Made by a program: the position numbers and the translations under genes | From: an uncultured Prevotella sp. | GTDB taxonomy: Bacteria > Bacteroidota > Bacteroidia > Bacteroidales > Bacteroidaceae | Direction: 5' to 3' | DNA length: 45,130 nucleotides | Assembly (NCBI GenBank): GCA_900315035.1 | Contig: OMXO01000013.1 | Location: 1 to 45,130 of the forward strand | Notes under the pieces: generated by a model | Database searches by the model: none | What the model was told of the DNA's origin: nothing | The model's input: the letters and a program-made list of their open reading frames with translations, nothing else | Part shown: one piece after another, positions 1-7,240 of the stretch | Layout of the letters: the number at the start of each line of letters is the position of its first letter | Numbering within the stretch: position 1 is the stretch's first letter

Positions 1-1
1 G

Positions 2-958
2 CGCCGCTACGACATCGACGGCATCCACCTCGACTATATCCGTTACCCAGAGACCTGGAAACTGAAGGTCAGCCGCGAACAGGGGCGCCGCAACATCACT
101 GATATCGTCCGGAAAATTCATCATGCCGTAAAGAGCGAAAAACCATGGGTTAAACTGTCGTGCTCACCTATAGGTAAGTACGACGACATCTCCCGTTTTC
201 ACAGTGGCGGTTGGAATGCTAACACCGCCGTGTGCCAGGATGCACAAGGCTGGCTGCACGATGGGCTGATGGACATTCTTTTCCCTATGATGTATTTCCA
301 AGGCAACAACTTCTATCCCTTTGCCGTCGATTGGAAGGAACACTGCTATGGCAGACAAGTAGCAGGTGGACTCGCTGTTTATATGCTTCACCCACAAGAA
401 CGTAATTGGAGCCTTGACGTTATCACCCGCGAAATGAACGTGCTACGCACCCTTAATATGGGAATCACTTTCTTCCGTAGTAAATTCTTGACAGACAACG
501 TTAAGGGTATATATGACTTCACGAAAGACTTTAACCGTGCGCCAGCACTTGTTCCGCCCATGTTACAGACAGGACAACAGCCACCCACGCGTGTCACAGC
601 CGTCGATGTGCGCCGCAATAAGTCATCCGATATTCTCTCATGGAGACAAGCTCGCGATAACTCTGATGGTGACTATCTCGCCTATCAGGTCTACGCTTCT
701 GAGACGTGGCCTGTTGATACCAGCAATCCCAACAATATCATTGCTACCCGCTTGCGTACCACCTCGCTCACAGTTCCCCACAGGGGCCGACAACTCTATT
801 ACGCTGTCACCGCTACCGACCGTTATGGTCGGGAGAGTGCACCAACGATGAGTGATAGCAAGGCAAGAACACTACGCCGAGAAGTGGATTTCCGCTCATT
901 AATCATGGGAAATTGGAACAAAAATGCAAATCGGCAAATTTTTGAGAGAAAAAGATAA
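2..958 (+). CDS. GHL10-like glycoside hydrolase family protein (5' end outside window)
   Basis: The reading frame is open from the first complete codon of the window to the TAA at 956-958, so only the C-terminal 318 residues are seen. The start YDIDGIHLDYIRYP is the conserved barrel segment of the glycosyl-hydrolase-like 10 family (DUF187, YngK-type), where the Asp residues lie near the presumed active site. Further on, DILFPMMYF is a second typical barrel strand. The last 120 or so residues (VDVRRNKSS... YYAVTATDRYGRES) look like a fibronectin type III module, common at the C-terminus of these proteins. They are usually exported and are thought to act on cell-wall or surface glycans, but the substrate here is unknown. 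The uxuA promoter follows 22 bases downstream and no clear terminator is seen between them. Confidence 0.8.
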   Translation, partial: RRYDIDGIHLDYIRYPETWKLKVSREQGRRNITDIVRKIHHAVKSEKPWVKLSCSPIGKYDDISRFHSGGWNANTAVCQDAQGWLHDGLMDILFPMMYFQGNNFYPFAVDWKEHCYGRQVAGGLAVYMLHPQERNWSLDVITREMNVLRTLNMGITFFRSKFLTDNVKGIYDFTKDFNRAPALVPPMLQTGQQPPTRVTAVDVRRNKSSDILSWRQARDNSDGDYLAYQVYASETWPVDTSNPNNIIATRLRTTSLTVPHRGRQLYYAVTATDRYGRESAPTMSDSKARTLRREVDFRSLIMGNWNKNANRQIFERKR

Positions 959-979
959 ACTCATCTAACAAAAAAGAAC

Positions 980-987
980 TACTTTTG
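980..987 (+). promoter_or_regulatory. Bacteroidota -7 promoter element for uxuA-uxuB
   Basis: TACTTTTG matches the Bacteroidota -7 consensus TAnnTTTG and lies 32 bases before the uxuA ATG. No TTTG sits at the usual -33 distance, so only the -7 half is well supported. Confidence 0.6.
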
Positions 988-1019
988 CACATACAAACTA
1001 TTCATCAAAGAAATATTAT

Positions 1020-2273
1020 ATGGAAAGAACATGGAGATGGTTTGGTAAGAAAGACAAGATCACTCTTGCCCAACTAAGACAAATCGGAGTTGAGGGCATC
1101 GTCACTGCACTGCACGACGTGCCACTCGGAGAGGTCTGGACCCGCGAGAAGATCCGCGACCTGCGTGAGTACATCGAGAGTTACGGCATGCGCTGGAGCG
1201 TCGTAGAGAGCCTCCCCGTCGTGGAGACTATCAAATACGGCGGACCCGACCGCGACCTGCAGATCGAGGTCTATAAGCAGTCGCTGCGCAATCTCTCAGC
1301 AGAGGGCATCCATTGCATCTGCTACAATTTCATGCCTGTGCTTGACTGGGCCCGTACCGATCTGCTGCACACGAACCCCAATGGTTCTACCAACCTCTAC
1401 TTCAACTATGCCGAGTTTGCATATTTCGACATATACATCCTGAAGCGCGAGGGCGCACGCGAGGAGTGGGCGCAGTTCCAGTTCCCCGCTGGCATAGGCG
1501 AGGGGCGCAACGTATTAGCAGAATGCGACGAACTCGCTAAGAACATGACCCCTGAGAAGGATCATAAACTCGTCGAGAATATCGTCATTAAGACACAAGG
1601 CTTTGTGTCAGGAAATTTCAGCGAGAACGACGAAGCTCCCGTTCAGAAGTTCCGCGAGTTCCTCGATCTTTATAAAGGCATCGACAAAAAGCAACTGCGC
1701 GAGAACATGAAATACTTCCTCGAGGCTATCATGCCCGTCTGCGAGGAGTGCGACATGAATATGTGTGTCCATCCAGACGATCCCCCCATCGAGATTCTCG
1801 GCCTGCCACGCATCGTGCGCACAGAAGAGGATATCCAGTGGTTCCTCGATGCCGTACCCAACAAGCACAATGGTCTCACCTTCTGCGCAGGCAGTCTCTC
1901 CGCAGGTGCCTACAACAATGTCGTGGAGATGGCTCGCAAGTTTGCTCCACGTACCCATTTCGTACACCTTCGCTCCTGCCACATCTTCCCCAATGGCGAC
2001 TTCACCGAAGCCTCCCATCTGGGCGGACGTGCCGACCTCATCGAGCTCTGCCGTATCTTCGAGCAGGAGAATCCGCAGCTACCCATGCGCGTCGATCATG
2101 GAATGACCTTCACCGACAAGGAAGGCGGTATCATGGACGAGACCAATCACGGCCATAACGCAGGATACACCCTTCTGGGCCGAATGTTTGCCCTTGGACA
2201 GGTGCAGGGCATCCTCGCCACCGTCGATCGTGAATTAAGAATAGACTATAAACAACCAGGATTCTTTGATTAA
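1020..2273 (+). CDS. uxuA: mannonate dehydratase
   Basis: Dehydrates D-mannonate to 2-keto-3-deoxy-D-gluconate in hexuronate (glucuronate) breakdown; a cytosolic metal-dependent TIM-barrel enzyme. The N-terminus MERTWRWFG, the CYNFMPVLDWARTD segment (residues 101-115), the metal-site loop HPDDPP (251-256), HLGGRAD (333-339) and VDHG (358-361) are all UxuA hallmarks. At 417 residues it is slightly longer than the roughly 390-400 usual for the family. It has its own -7 element upstream, and uxuB follows after 11 bases, so the two are almost certainly co-transcribed. The start ATG at 1020 fits both the promoter position and the family N-terminus. Clear recognition. Confidence 0.95.
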   Translation: MERTWRWFGKKDKITLAQLRQIGVEGIVTALHDVPLGEVWTREKIRDLREYIESYGMRWSVVESLPVVETIKYGGPDRDLQIEVYKQSLRNLSAEGIHCICYNFMPVLDWARTDLLHTNPNGSTNLYFNYAEFAYFDIYILKREGAREEWAQFQFPAGIGEGRNVLAECDELAKNMTPEKDHKLVENIVIKTQGFVSGNFSENDEAPVQKFREFLDLYKGIDKKQLRENMKYFLEAIMPVCEECDMNMCVHPDDPPIEILGLPRIVRTEEDIQWFLDAVPNKHNGLTFCAGSLSAGAYNNVVEMARKFAPRTHFVHLRSCHIFPNGDFTEASHLGGRADLIELCRIFEQENPQLPMRVDHGMTFTDKEGGIMDETNHGHNAGYTLLGRMFALGQVQGILATVDRELRIDYKQPGFFD

Positions 2274-2284
2274 ATAAAAAGAGT

Positions 2285-3871
2285 ATGAAACTGAATGATA
2301 TATTTAGCGGTAATTATAATGCCACTGAGTGGGAAGCCAAGGGCTACCAGCTCCCCAAGTTCGATATCAAGGCTGTGCGCGAGAAGACGGCCAAGGAGCC
2401 CACATGGGTACACTTCGGTGGAGGTAACATCTTCCGTGCCTTCCCAGCAGCCATCCTCAACGATGCCTTGAACACAGGCAAGTACGATCGTGGCGTCATC
2501 GTAGCCGAAACCTTCGACTTCGAAGTCATCGACAAGGCCTACGCCCCCTATAACAATCTTTCTCTGCTCGTCAGCCTTCAGTCCACAGGCACCATCGAGA
2601 AGAAGGTCATCGCTAGCGTCACTGAGGCCCTTAAGGCCGATCCACAATATCCCGACTGGCAGCGCCTCGTCGAGATTTTCCGTAACCCGAGCTTGCAGAT
2701 GATCTCATTCACAATCACTGAGAAAGGCTACAGTTTCAACGAGGCAGACCTCGCACGCGGTATGATACCTCTTTTCGCCATGGGAAAAGTCTGTGCATTG
2801 CTCTATGAACGTTGGCAAGCAGGACAGATGCCCCTCACTGTGCAATCGATGGACAATTGTTCCCACAATGGCGATAAGGTCAAGGCTGGAATCTTCGCCT
2901 ATGCCGAGCGCTGGGTAAAAGACGGGCTGGTGCCAGAGGCATTCCTCTCATATCTGAAGGACGAGACCAAGATTACTTTCCCCTGGTCGATGATTGATAA
3001 GATTACCCCGCGTCCCCATGAGAAAGTCAAGGAGTTGCTTGCCAAGGATGGTTTCGAGGACAACAACTATATAGAGACCGAGAAACACACCTTCACCGCT
3101 CCCTTCGTCAATGCAGAGGAAGTGCAGTACCTCGTCATAGAGGATCACTACACCAATGGTCGTCCTCCACTCAATCTGGGAGGAGCACTCTACACTACGC
3201 GCGAGACGGTTGATAAGGTAGAGACTATGAAGGTCACTACCTGCTTGAACCCTCTACACACCGCGATGTCTATCTACGGCTGCATGCTTGGCTACACCCT
3301 CATCTCCGCCGAGATGGCCGACGAAGACCTGCGTTCCTTTATCCAGAAGATTGGCTATATGGAGGCCATGCCTGTGGTCACCGACCCAGGTGTGCTCAAC
3401 CCCTACGAGTTCATCGGTGCTGTCATCAACCGTCGTCTGCCGAACCCCTTCATGCCAGACGCTCCCCAGCGTATCGCCATGGACACCTCCCAGAAGCTCC
3501 CCATCCGCTTCGGTGAGACCATCAAGAAATACGTGGCTCGCGGCCTCGATATGCAGAACCTCGTGCTCATCCCCCTCACGCTGGCAGGCTATGCCCGTTA
3601 TTTGAAGGGACTAAAGGATGATCTCACGGCATTCGAGCCCTCACCAGATCCCATGCTAACTGAGCTACAAGCCATCGTCGCCCCGCTTGAGATTGGCAAG
3701 GCTGATCAGGACTGGAGTCCGCTTCACCGGCTCTACTGTCGCAAGGATGTCTTCGGCCTCGACCTCTATGAGGCGGGCTTGGGTGAGCAGATTGAGGGCA
3801 TGGTTCACGAGCTCTTCGCAGGACCAGGAGCTGTACGCACCACACTCCACAAGTACGTTTCTGCCCGCTAA
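2285..3871 (+). CDS. uxuB: mannitol dehydrogenase family protein, probable fructuronate reductase
   Basis: Probably the NAD(H)-dependent reductase that interconverts D-fructuronate and D-mannonate, supplying the substrate of the preceding UxuA. The N-terminal nucleotide-binding region holds HFGGGNIFRAF (from residue 43). The C-terminal catalytic region holds K316 and NPLH (322-325), the Lys/Asn/His set of polyol-specific long-chain dehydrogenases. At 528 residues it is in the family range. The start lies 11 bases after uxuA, and a strong terminator begins 23 bases after the stop, so uxuA-uxuB is a two-gene operon. Family members also act on mannitol or altronate; the fructuronate assignment rests mainly on the uxuA partner. 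Confidence 0.88.
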   Translation: MKLNDIFSGNYNATEWEAKGYQLPKFDIKAVREKTAKEPTWVHFGGGNIFRAFPAAILNDALNTGKYDRGVIVAETFDFEVIDKAYAPYNNLSLLVSLQSTGTIEKKVIASVTEALKADPQYPDWQRLVEIFRNPSLQMISFTITEKGYSFNEADLARGMIPLFAMGKVCALLYERWQAGQMPLTVQSMDNCSHNGDKVKAGIFAYAERWVKDGLVPEAFLSYLKDETKITFPWSMIDKITPRPHEKVKELLAKDGFEDNNYIETEKHTFTAPFVNAEEVQYLVIEDHYTNGRPPLNLGGALYTTRETVDKVETMKVTTCLNPLHTAMSIYGCMLGYTLISAEMADEDLRSFIQKIGYMEAMPVVTDPGVLNPYEFIGAVINRRLPNPFMPDAPQRIAMDTSQKLPIRFGETIKKYVARGLDMQNLVLIPLTLAGYARYLKGLKDDLTAFEPSPDPMLTELQAIVAPLEIGKADQDWSPLHRLYCRKDVFGLDLYEAGLGEQIEGMVHELFAGPGAVRTTLHKYVSAR

Positions 3872-3893
3872 TTTTTATGAGAGCAAACATACT

Positions 3894-3933
3894 AATCCCC
3901 GATGCAAAATTGCACCGGGGATTCATTTTTTTT
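3894..3933 (+). terminator. rho-independent terminator of uxuA-uxuB
   Basis: AATCCCCG and CGGGGATT pair, with a further inner stem TGCAA/TTGCA across one mismatch, followed by eight T residues at 3926-3933. It sits just after the uxuB stop. Confidence 0.85.
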
Positions 3934-3978
3934 GAAAAATCCTTGCACGTTTGAAAAATAAGTGTTAATTTTGCACCC

Positions 3979-4050
3979 GATAGAAAACTAAATTTAATTA
4001 ACCATTGTCACGCGGGAGCCTGCAGGGATGCACGTTCCCGTTATATTTTT
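3979..4050 (+). ncRNA. candidate small RNA with own promoter and terminator-like hairpin
   Basis: This stretch lies between the uxuB terminator and the convergent AlkD gene. A perfect -7 element TAATTTTG is at 3966-3973, giving a predicted start near 3979. A GC-rich hairpin (CGGGA at 4013-4017 pairing with TCCCG near 4037-4041, with CCTGCAGG in the loop region) is followed by TTATATTTTT, which resembles an intrinsic terminator. The product would be about 70 nucleotides. No plus-strand gene follows that it could be a leader for. A 15-codon ATG frame (4051-4098) starts just after the hairpin but overlaps the opposite-strand terminator and is probably meaningless. The -33 element is poor, so this is a candidate only; I do not recognise an RNA family. 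Confidence 0.35.
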
Positions 4051-4052
4051 AT

Positions 4053-4083
4053 GAAAAAGTATTTGTGTGCGAGAACACACAAA
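4053..4083 (-). terminator. rho-independent terminator of the AlkD-like gene
   Basis: On the minus strand TTTGTGTG and CACACAAA form a perfect 8-bp stem with a 6-base loop (4062-4083), followed after three bases by five T residues. It lies 36 bases after the stop of the AlkD-like gene. Confidence 0.7.
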
Positions 4084-4119
4084 ACAGTCTCTACTTAAAC
4101 GTTAAGTAATACAATTTTA

Positions 4120-4890
4120 CTAATAGTTCATCCACTCCTTGCGCTCGGCATCAGACATCTTCTCGATGGCATAGCGAAGCGTAGTACGGGACATCTCATG
4201 AGCGTGTTGGCGCAAGAAATCGCGAAGGAGATCGATGCTGACGTGTTTACCCATCTCGCGGAGCATCCAGCCAACAGCCTTCTGCATGAGGTCGTGTGGA
4301 TGGCTAAGGTGCATTTCTGCATAGCGCAGGCACCAAGAGGGATCACCCTTACGGATGGGTGTCAGCGTGCATACCATGCTGATGCGCTGCTTCCACAAGT
4401 CTGAGCTCTTGGCAAAGTTGTCGAGCATGCGTTGCTTAGCCTTACGACCGCCAGCATTGGAGGGTAAGAGGAGCCATTGACCAAGAATCTTGGGTGCGGA
4501 AAGATCGACGAGGTCCCAATTGTTAACATACTTAGCATGCGACACATAGATCATGACAATAGAATCACGCATGAAAGAGGCTTTGATATTGTTGGCATAT
4601 CGCTCTGTAGCCACCTTTTCAAACTTCTCTACGAGGATTAGCAGCCCACAAAGGCGCACCTCGTGCCAGCGGCTTTTGAGTAGAGATGCCACCTCGGAAA
4701 CGGGATAATCCTTGGCTATAGCCTTGACAATCTCACGCGTTTGGGGTACCTTGAGCCCTAGGAACTCGTCTCCTTCACCATACTCTCCTGGACCTGTTTT
4801 AAAGAAGCCCATTAACACTTCGCGTTGCGATTCGTTGCGCAGCGATTCCATATAAGCGATTAATTCGCTAGCTGTCATTATCTGTTCCAT
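4120..4890 (-). CDS. DNA alkylation repair protein (AlkD-like HEAT-repeat glycosylase)
   Basis: A 256-residue alpha-helical HEAT-like repeat protein of the AlkD family, which excises bulky or positively charged alkylated purines such as 3-methyladenine and 7-methylguanine. The family signature NNWDLVD is present (residues 123-129); W125 and D129 match the Trp and catalytic Asp of characterised AlkD. Length is usual for the family. Two in-frame starts are possible: ATG 4890 (MEQIMTASEL) and ATG 4878 (MTASEL). The promoter -7 box ends only four bases before 4890, so 4890 would give an essentially leaderless mRNA and 4878 a leader of about a dozen bases. The gene is monocistronic with its own terminator. 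Confidence 0.88.
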   Translation of the reverse strand: MEQIMTASELIAYMESLRNESQREVLMGFFKTGPGEYGEGDEFLGLKVPQTREIVKAIAKDYPVSEVASLLKSRWHEVRLCGLLILVEKFEKVATERYANNIKASFMRDSIVMIYVSHAKYVNNWDLVDLSAPKILGQWLLLPSNAGGRKAKQRMLDNFAKSSDLWKQRISMVCTLTPIRKGDPSWCLRYAEMHLSHPHDLMQKAVGWMLREMGKHVSIDLLRDFLRQHAHEMSRTTLRYAIEKMSDAERKEWMNY

Positions 4891-4894
4891 GATG

Positions 4895-4902
4895 CAAATT
4901 TA
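4895..4902 (-). promoter_or_regulatory. -7 promoter element of the AlkD-like gene
   Basis: Minus-strand TAAATTTG matches TAnnTTTG. It ends four bases before the upstream ATG, implying transcription starts at or very near the start codon. Confidence 0.6.
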
Positions 4903-4994
4903 CAAAAATACTGCGAATAACGACCAATCATGACCATTTTTTTATGAGTATGGCCGCTTTTTTCTGCCACGCGTAGTAGTTTTTCTTAGTGCAC

Positions 4995-5014
4995 GTAGGA
5001 AAAAGTTTTCCTAC
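4995..5014. repeat. 20-bp near-perfect inverted repeat in intergenic DNA
   Basis: GTAGGAAAA-AG-TTTTCCTAC: two 9-base arms with a 2-base centre. It lies in the 246-base gap between the AlkD-like gene and tRNA-Arg, more than 90 bases upstream of the AlkD promoter. It could be a dispersed repeat or an operator; neither can be shown here. Apart from this element and the tRNA terminator I see nothing else in the gap. Confidence 0.55.
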
Positions 5015-5097
5015 ACCTACCAATAAATTCTGCCTCACTAACCGGCATATAGAGCCGAGGACATAAAATCAACCTGCCAATCTTCTATTTTGTAGAT

Positions 5098-5138
5098 AAA
5101 AAAAATAAATTGGCAAGTGATTAATAATCACTTGCCAA
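5098..5138 (-). terminator. rho-independent terminator of tRNA-Arg
   Basis: On the minus strand a perfect 13-bp stem (TTGGCAAGTGATT pairing with AATCACTTGCCAA, 3-base loop, 5110-5138) is followed within a few bases by eight T residues. It starts 10 bases after the tRNA 3' end. Confidence 0.88.
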
Positions 5139-5148
5139 CCATTCTTTG

Positions 5149-5222
5149 TGATTCCGGCGGGATTCAAACCCACAACCTTCTGATCCGTAGTCAGATGCTC
5201 TATTCAGTTGAGCTACGGAACC
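5149..5222 (-). tRNA. tRNA-Arg (anticodon ACG)
   Basis: A 74-base cloverleaf. The acceptor stem GGTTCCG pairs with CGGAATC, with discriminator A. The anticodon stem TCTGA/TCAGA closes a 7-base loop CTACGGA, giving anticodon ACG. The T arm has the standard GGTTTGAATCC type sequence. The 3' CCA is not encoded. It has its own full promoter and terminator, so it is a single-tRNA unit. Confidence 0.96.
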
Positions 5223-5242
5223 TTGTTCCTTATTTGCGGGTG

Positions 5243-5274
5243 CAAAGGTACGGACTTTTTTTGAATTGACCAAA
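5243..5274 (-). promoter_or_regulatory. full Bacteroidota promoter of tRNA-Arg
   Basis: On the minus strand TTTG (5271-5274) and TACCTTTG (5243-5250) are separated by 20 bases, the canonical -33/-7 arrangement. The tRNA 5' end is 20 bases downstream of the -7 box. Confidence 0.85.
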
Positions 5275-5344
5275 TCTTTTCACCACTTTTTTTGAAAAAT
5301 TTTTGTTTTGATACTAAATTATATAATGTACGCGAGGAAAGGAA

Positions 5345-6220
5345 CTAAACAATAACGCGTGTCTTATGATAATTTTCGCGAAACTCAGTAGGACTGCAGC
5401 CTTTGCGTTTCTTGAAAATGCGATTAAAATTGCTGAGGTTATTGAAACCACAGGTATAACCGATCTCGGCCACTGAGCGTGAGCTATCGACAAGCAGACG
5501 ACTGGCATAACCTAGGCGCAAATCGATGACGTAGTCGCTGAGGTTACGGCCAGTATGAAGTTTGAAGAAACGACTGAAGGCAGAAGGGCTCATACCTGCG
5601 ATCTCTGCCACCTGAGGCAGACGGATTTCGTCACGATAGTTCTGATCTATGAAACTACGCACCTTTTGCACACGACGGCTATCACTGGAAATCTCGACCT
5701 TCGCATAGCTGCTCGACGCAAGCGGGCGCCCCTCATACTTGGAGAGTTCGTAGAGGATGGTCATGAATTGGATGAAGGCGTAATAACCATCCTTGATACT
5801 GCTAAGGGTGTCGAGCATTTGATAGACACGGATGATGGCTTCCATCGGAAAGGCCAGACCTTTCTGAGCTTCGAGCATCATCTTCTTCATAGAGTTGAAA
5901 GGATTGCGCGCAAATATGCTACTCTCAAAGTCTATATCGAAATGGACGGTCACCTCACGAATATCCTCACTTGTGCAAGTGTTCTGCTCCCACACATGCT
6001 CAAGGTCTGGACTGGTGATAAGCACCAAATCATACTCACCAATCACCTCGTTGGAGTCGCCTACAATACGGCGCACACCTGGAGCGCGCTCAACGAAGTT
6101 GAGCTCATAGACCTCATGATTGTGGATGGGATAGGTAAACTCCTTTTTTCGACGGTCAGCTATATAGAGTACATCTTTTCCCATCAAGGGCGATATCTCA
6201 TGAATAACTTTCGAGTCCAT
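5345..6220 (-). CDS. AraC family transcriptional regulator
   Basis: A 291-residue DNA-binding regulator. The C-terminal third contains the paired helix-turn-helix of AraC/XylS proteins: LPQVAEIAGMSPSAFSRFFK, then RSVAEIGYTCGFNNLSNFNR, then CSPTEF. The N-terminal 150 residues are a cupin-like sensor region beginning with a conserved HNHEVYELNFVE metal/ligand-type segment. The ATG overlaps the dapA stop (TAATG, one shared base), so it is translated from the dapA mRNA. Targets are unknown. Cotranscription with dapA suggests, but does not show, a link to lysine/cell-wall precursor supply or to a sugar-acid aldolase activity of the DapA homologue. Confidence 0.9.
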   Translation of the reverse strand: MDSKVIHEISPLMGKDVLYIADRRKKEFTYPIHNHEVYELNFVERAPGVRRIVGDSNEVIGEYDLVLITSPDLEHVWEQNTCTSEDIREVTVHFDIDFESSIFARNPFNSMKKMMLEAQKGLAFPMEAIIRVYQMLDTLSSIKDGYYAFIQFMTILYELSKYEGRPLASSSYAKVEISSDSRRVQKVRSFIDQNYRDEIRLPQVAEIAGMSPSAFSRFFKLHTGRNLSDYVIDLRLGYASRLLVDSSRSVAEIGYTCGFNNLSNFNRIFKKRKGCSPTEFRENYHKTRVIV

Positions 6221-7107
6221 TAGATTTTCAATTCTTTAAGGATATCCGACATACGTTGCATATTTTTGATACGCATGGGTACCAACGGTAGGCGCAGCTT
6301 GTTCTGAATGAAGCCCATCTCACTGAGCATCGCTTTGACTCCGGCAGGGTTACCATCGACGAAAAGCAAGGAAAACAAGTCGGTAAAACGGTGGTGGATT
6401 TTACGGGCAGGATCATACTCCCCGCGCATCTGCAGGCGAATCATCTTCGAGAACTCTTTGGGCAAGGCGTTTCCGATGACGCTGATAACACCGACAGCTC
6501 CGCAGCTGACCATCGGGAACGTAAGCGCATCATCGCCAGAAATAACGTCAAAGTCGTTGGGCTTGTTCTTAATGATTTCATCAACCTGTTCGAGATTGCC
6601 GCTGGCCTCCTTAATGGCGACGATATTACGACAGTCACGAGCCAGACGGACCGTGGTGGCAGCCTGCATGTTGACACCAGTGCGCCCCGGCACGTTATAG
6701 AGCACCACAGGAAGCTCGGTGGCTGACGCGATGGCCTTGAAGTGCTGATAGAGGCCTTCTTGCGAAGGCTTGTTGTAATAGGGACATACACTTAAGATGC
6801 CGTCAATACCCTTGAAGTCTCCGTTTCTAAGTTCTTCAATGACAGCTGCAGTATTATAGCCTCCACACCCCATAAGGATGGGAACACGAGCCTGTACGAG
6901 ATCGACCACAAGGTTCTTGATCTTGCTCTTTTCTTCGGGAGTCAATGTCGGTGTCTCGCCTGTTGTAGCCAAAATACAGAAAAAGTCAGCTCCATTGTCT
7001 AACTGATATTGAACCAGACGCTTCAGTGCTTCATAATCGACCGAACCGTCATCGGTAAAGGGGGTAATAAGTGCTATGCCTAAGCCTTTAAAAATATTAT
7101 GTATCAT
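6220..7107 (-). CDS. dapA: 4-hydroxy-tetrahydrodipicolinate synthase
   Basis: Condenses pyruvate with aspartate semialdehyde, the first committed step of diaminopimelate/lysine synthesis. Counting from the chosen start, the protein has 295 residues with T48-T49 of the ATTGETPT motif, Y137 and R142 in YNVPGRTG, and the Schiff-base lysine K166 in AIKEASG. This set favours true DapA over N-acetylneuraminate or KDG aldolases. I place the start at ATG 7107 (MIHNIF): the in-frame ATG at 7140 lies inside the promoter -7 box, so the mRNA would not contain it. First gene of a dapA-araC operon. Confidence 0.93.
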   Translation of the reverse strand: MIHNIFKGLGIALITPFTDDGSVDYEALKRLVQYQLDNGADFFCILATTGETPTLTPEEKSKIKNLVVDLVQARVPILMGCGGYNTAAVIEELRNGDFKGIDGILSVCPYYNKPSQEGLYQHFKAIASATELPVVLYNVPGRTGVNMQAATTVRLARDCRNIVAIKEASGNLEQVDEIIKNKPNDFDVISGDDALTFPMVSCGAVGVISVIGNALPKEFSKMIRLQMRGEYDPARKIHHRFTDLFSLLFVDGNPAGVKAMLSEMGFIQNKLRLPLVPMRIKNMQRMSDILKELKI

Positions 7108-7129
7108 ATGTCCTAATTCTAATCGAGCG

Positions 7130-7137
7130 CAAAGATA
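7130..7137 (-). promoter_or_regulatory. -7 promoter element of dapA; rules out the upstream start
   Basis: Minus-strand TATCTTTG matches TAnnTTTG and overlaps codons 2-4 of a longer in-frame reading that would start at 7140. It leaves a leader of about 17 bases before ATG 7107. Confidence 0.75.
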
Positions 7138-7146
7138 CAAAAATAA

Positions 7147-7212
7147 CCGCAGATTTCGCAGTTTAATCGGATTATTTTTTCTTTTTTCCCGTCATTCTGT
7201 CGAAATCTGCGG
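7147..7212. repeat. 12-bp inverted repeat with AATCTGCGG-type motif; possible terminator of the SPFH gene
   Basis: CCGCAGATTTCG (7147-7158) and CGAAATCTGCGG (7201-7212) are perfect inverted copies 42 bases apart. On the minus strand the second arm is followed by TTATTTTTG, so it may terminate SPFH transcription just before the dapA promoter. A further degenerate copy, ATGCAGATT, continues to 7225. Similar CGCAGATT-type motifs occur as dispersed intergenic repeats in Bacteroidota genomes, from memory. Confidence 0.6.
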
Positions 7213-7240
7213 ATTTATGCAGATTCTATTCAAGCAGATG

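Noticed and set aside
4051-4098. 15-codon leader-peptide-like frame after the candidate small RNA
   Set aside because: No gene follows on that strand, and the frame covers the hairpin and T run that terminate the opposite AlkD-like gene.
7108-7140. Upstream dapA start
   Set aside because: The ATG and first codons contain the TATCTTTG promoter box, so they are not transcribed.
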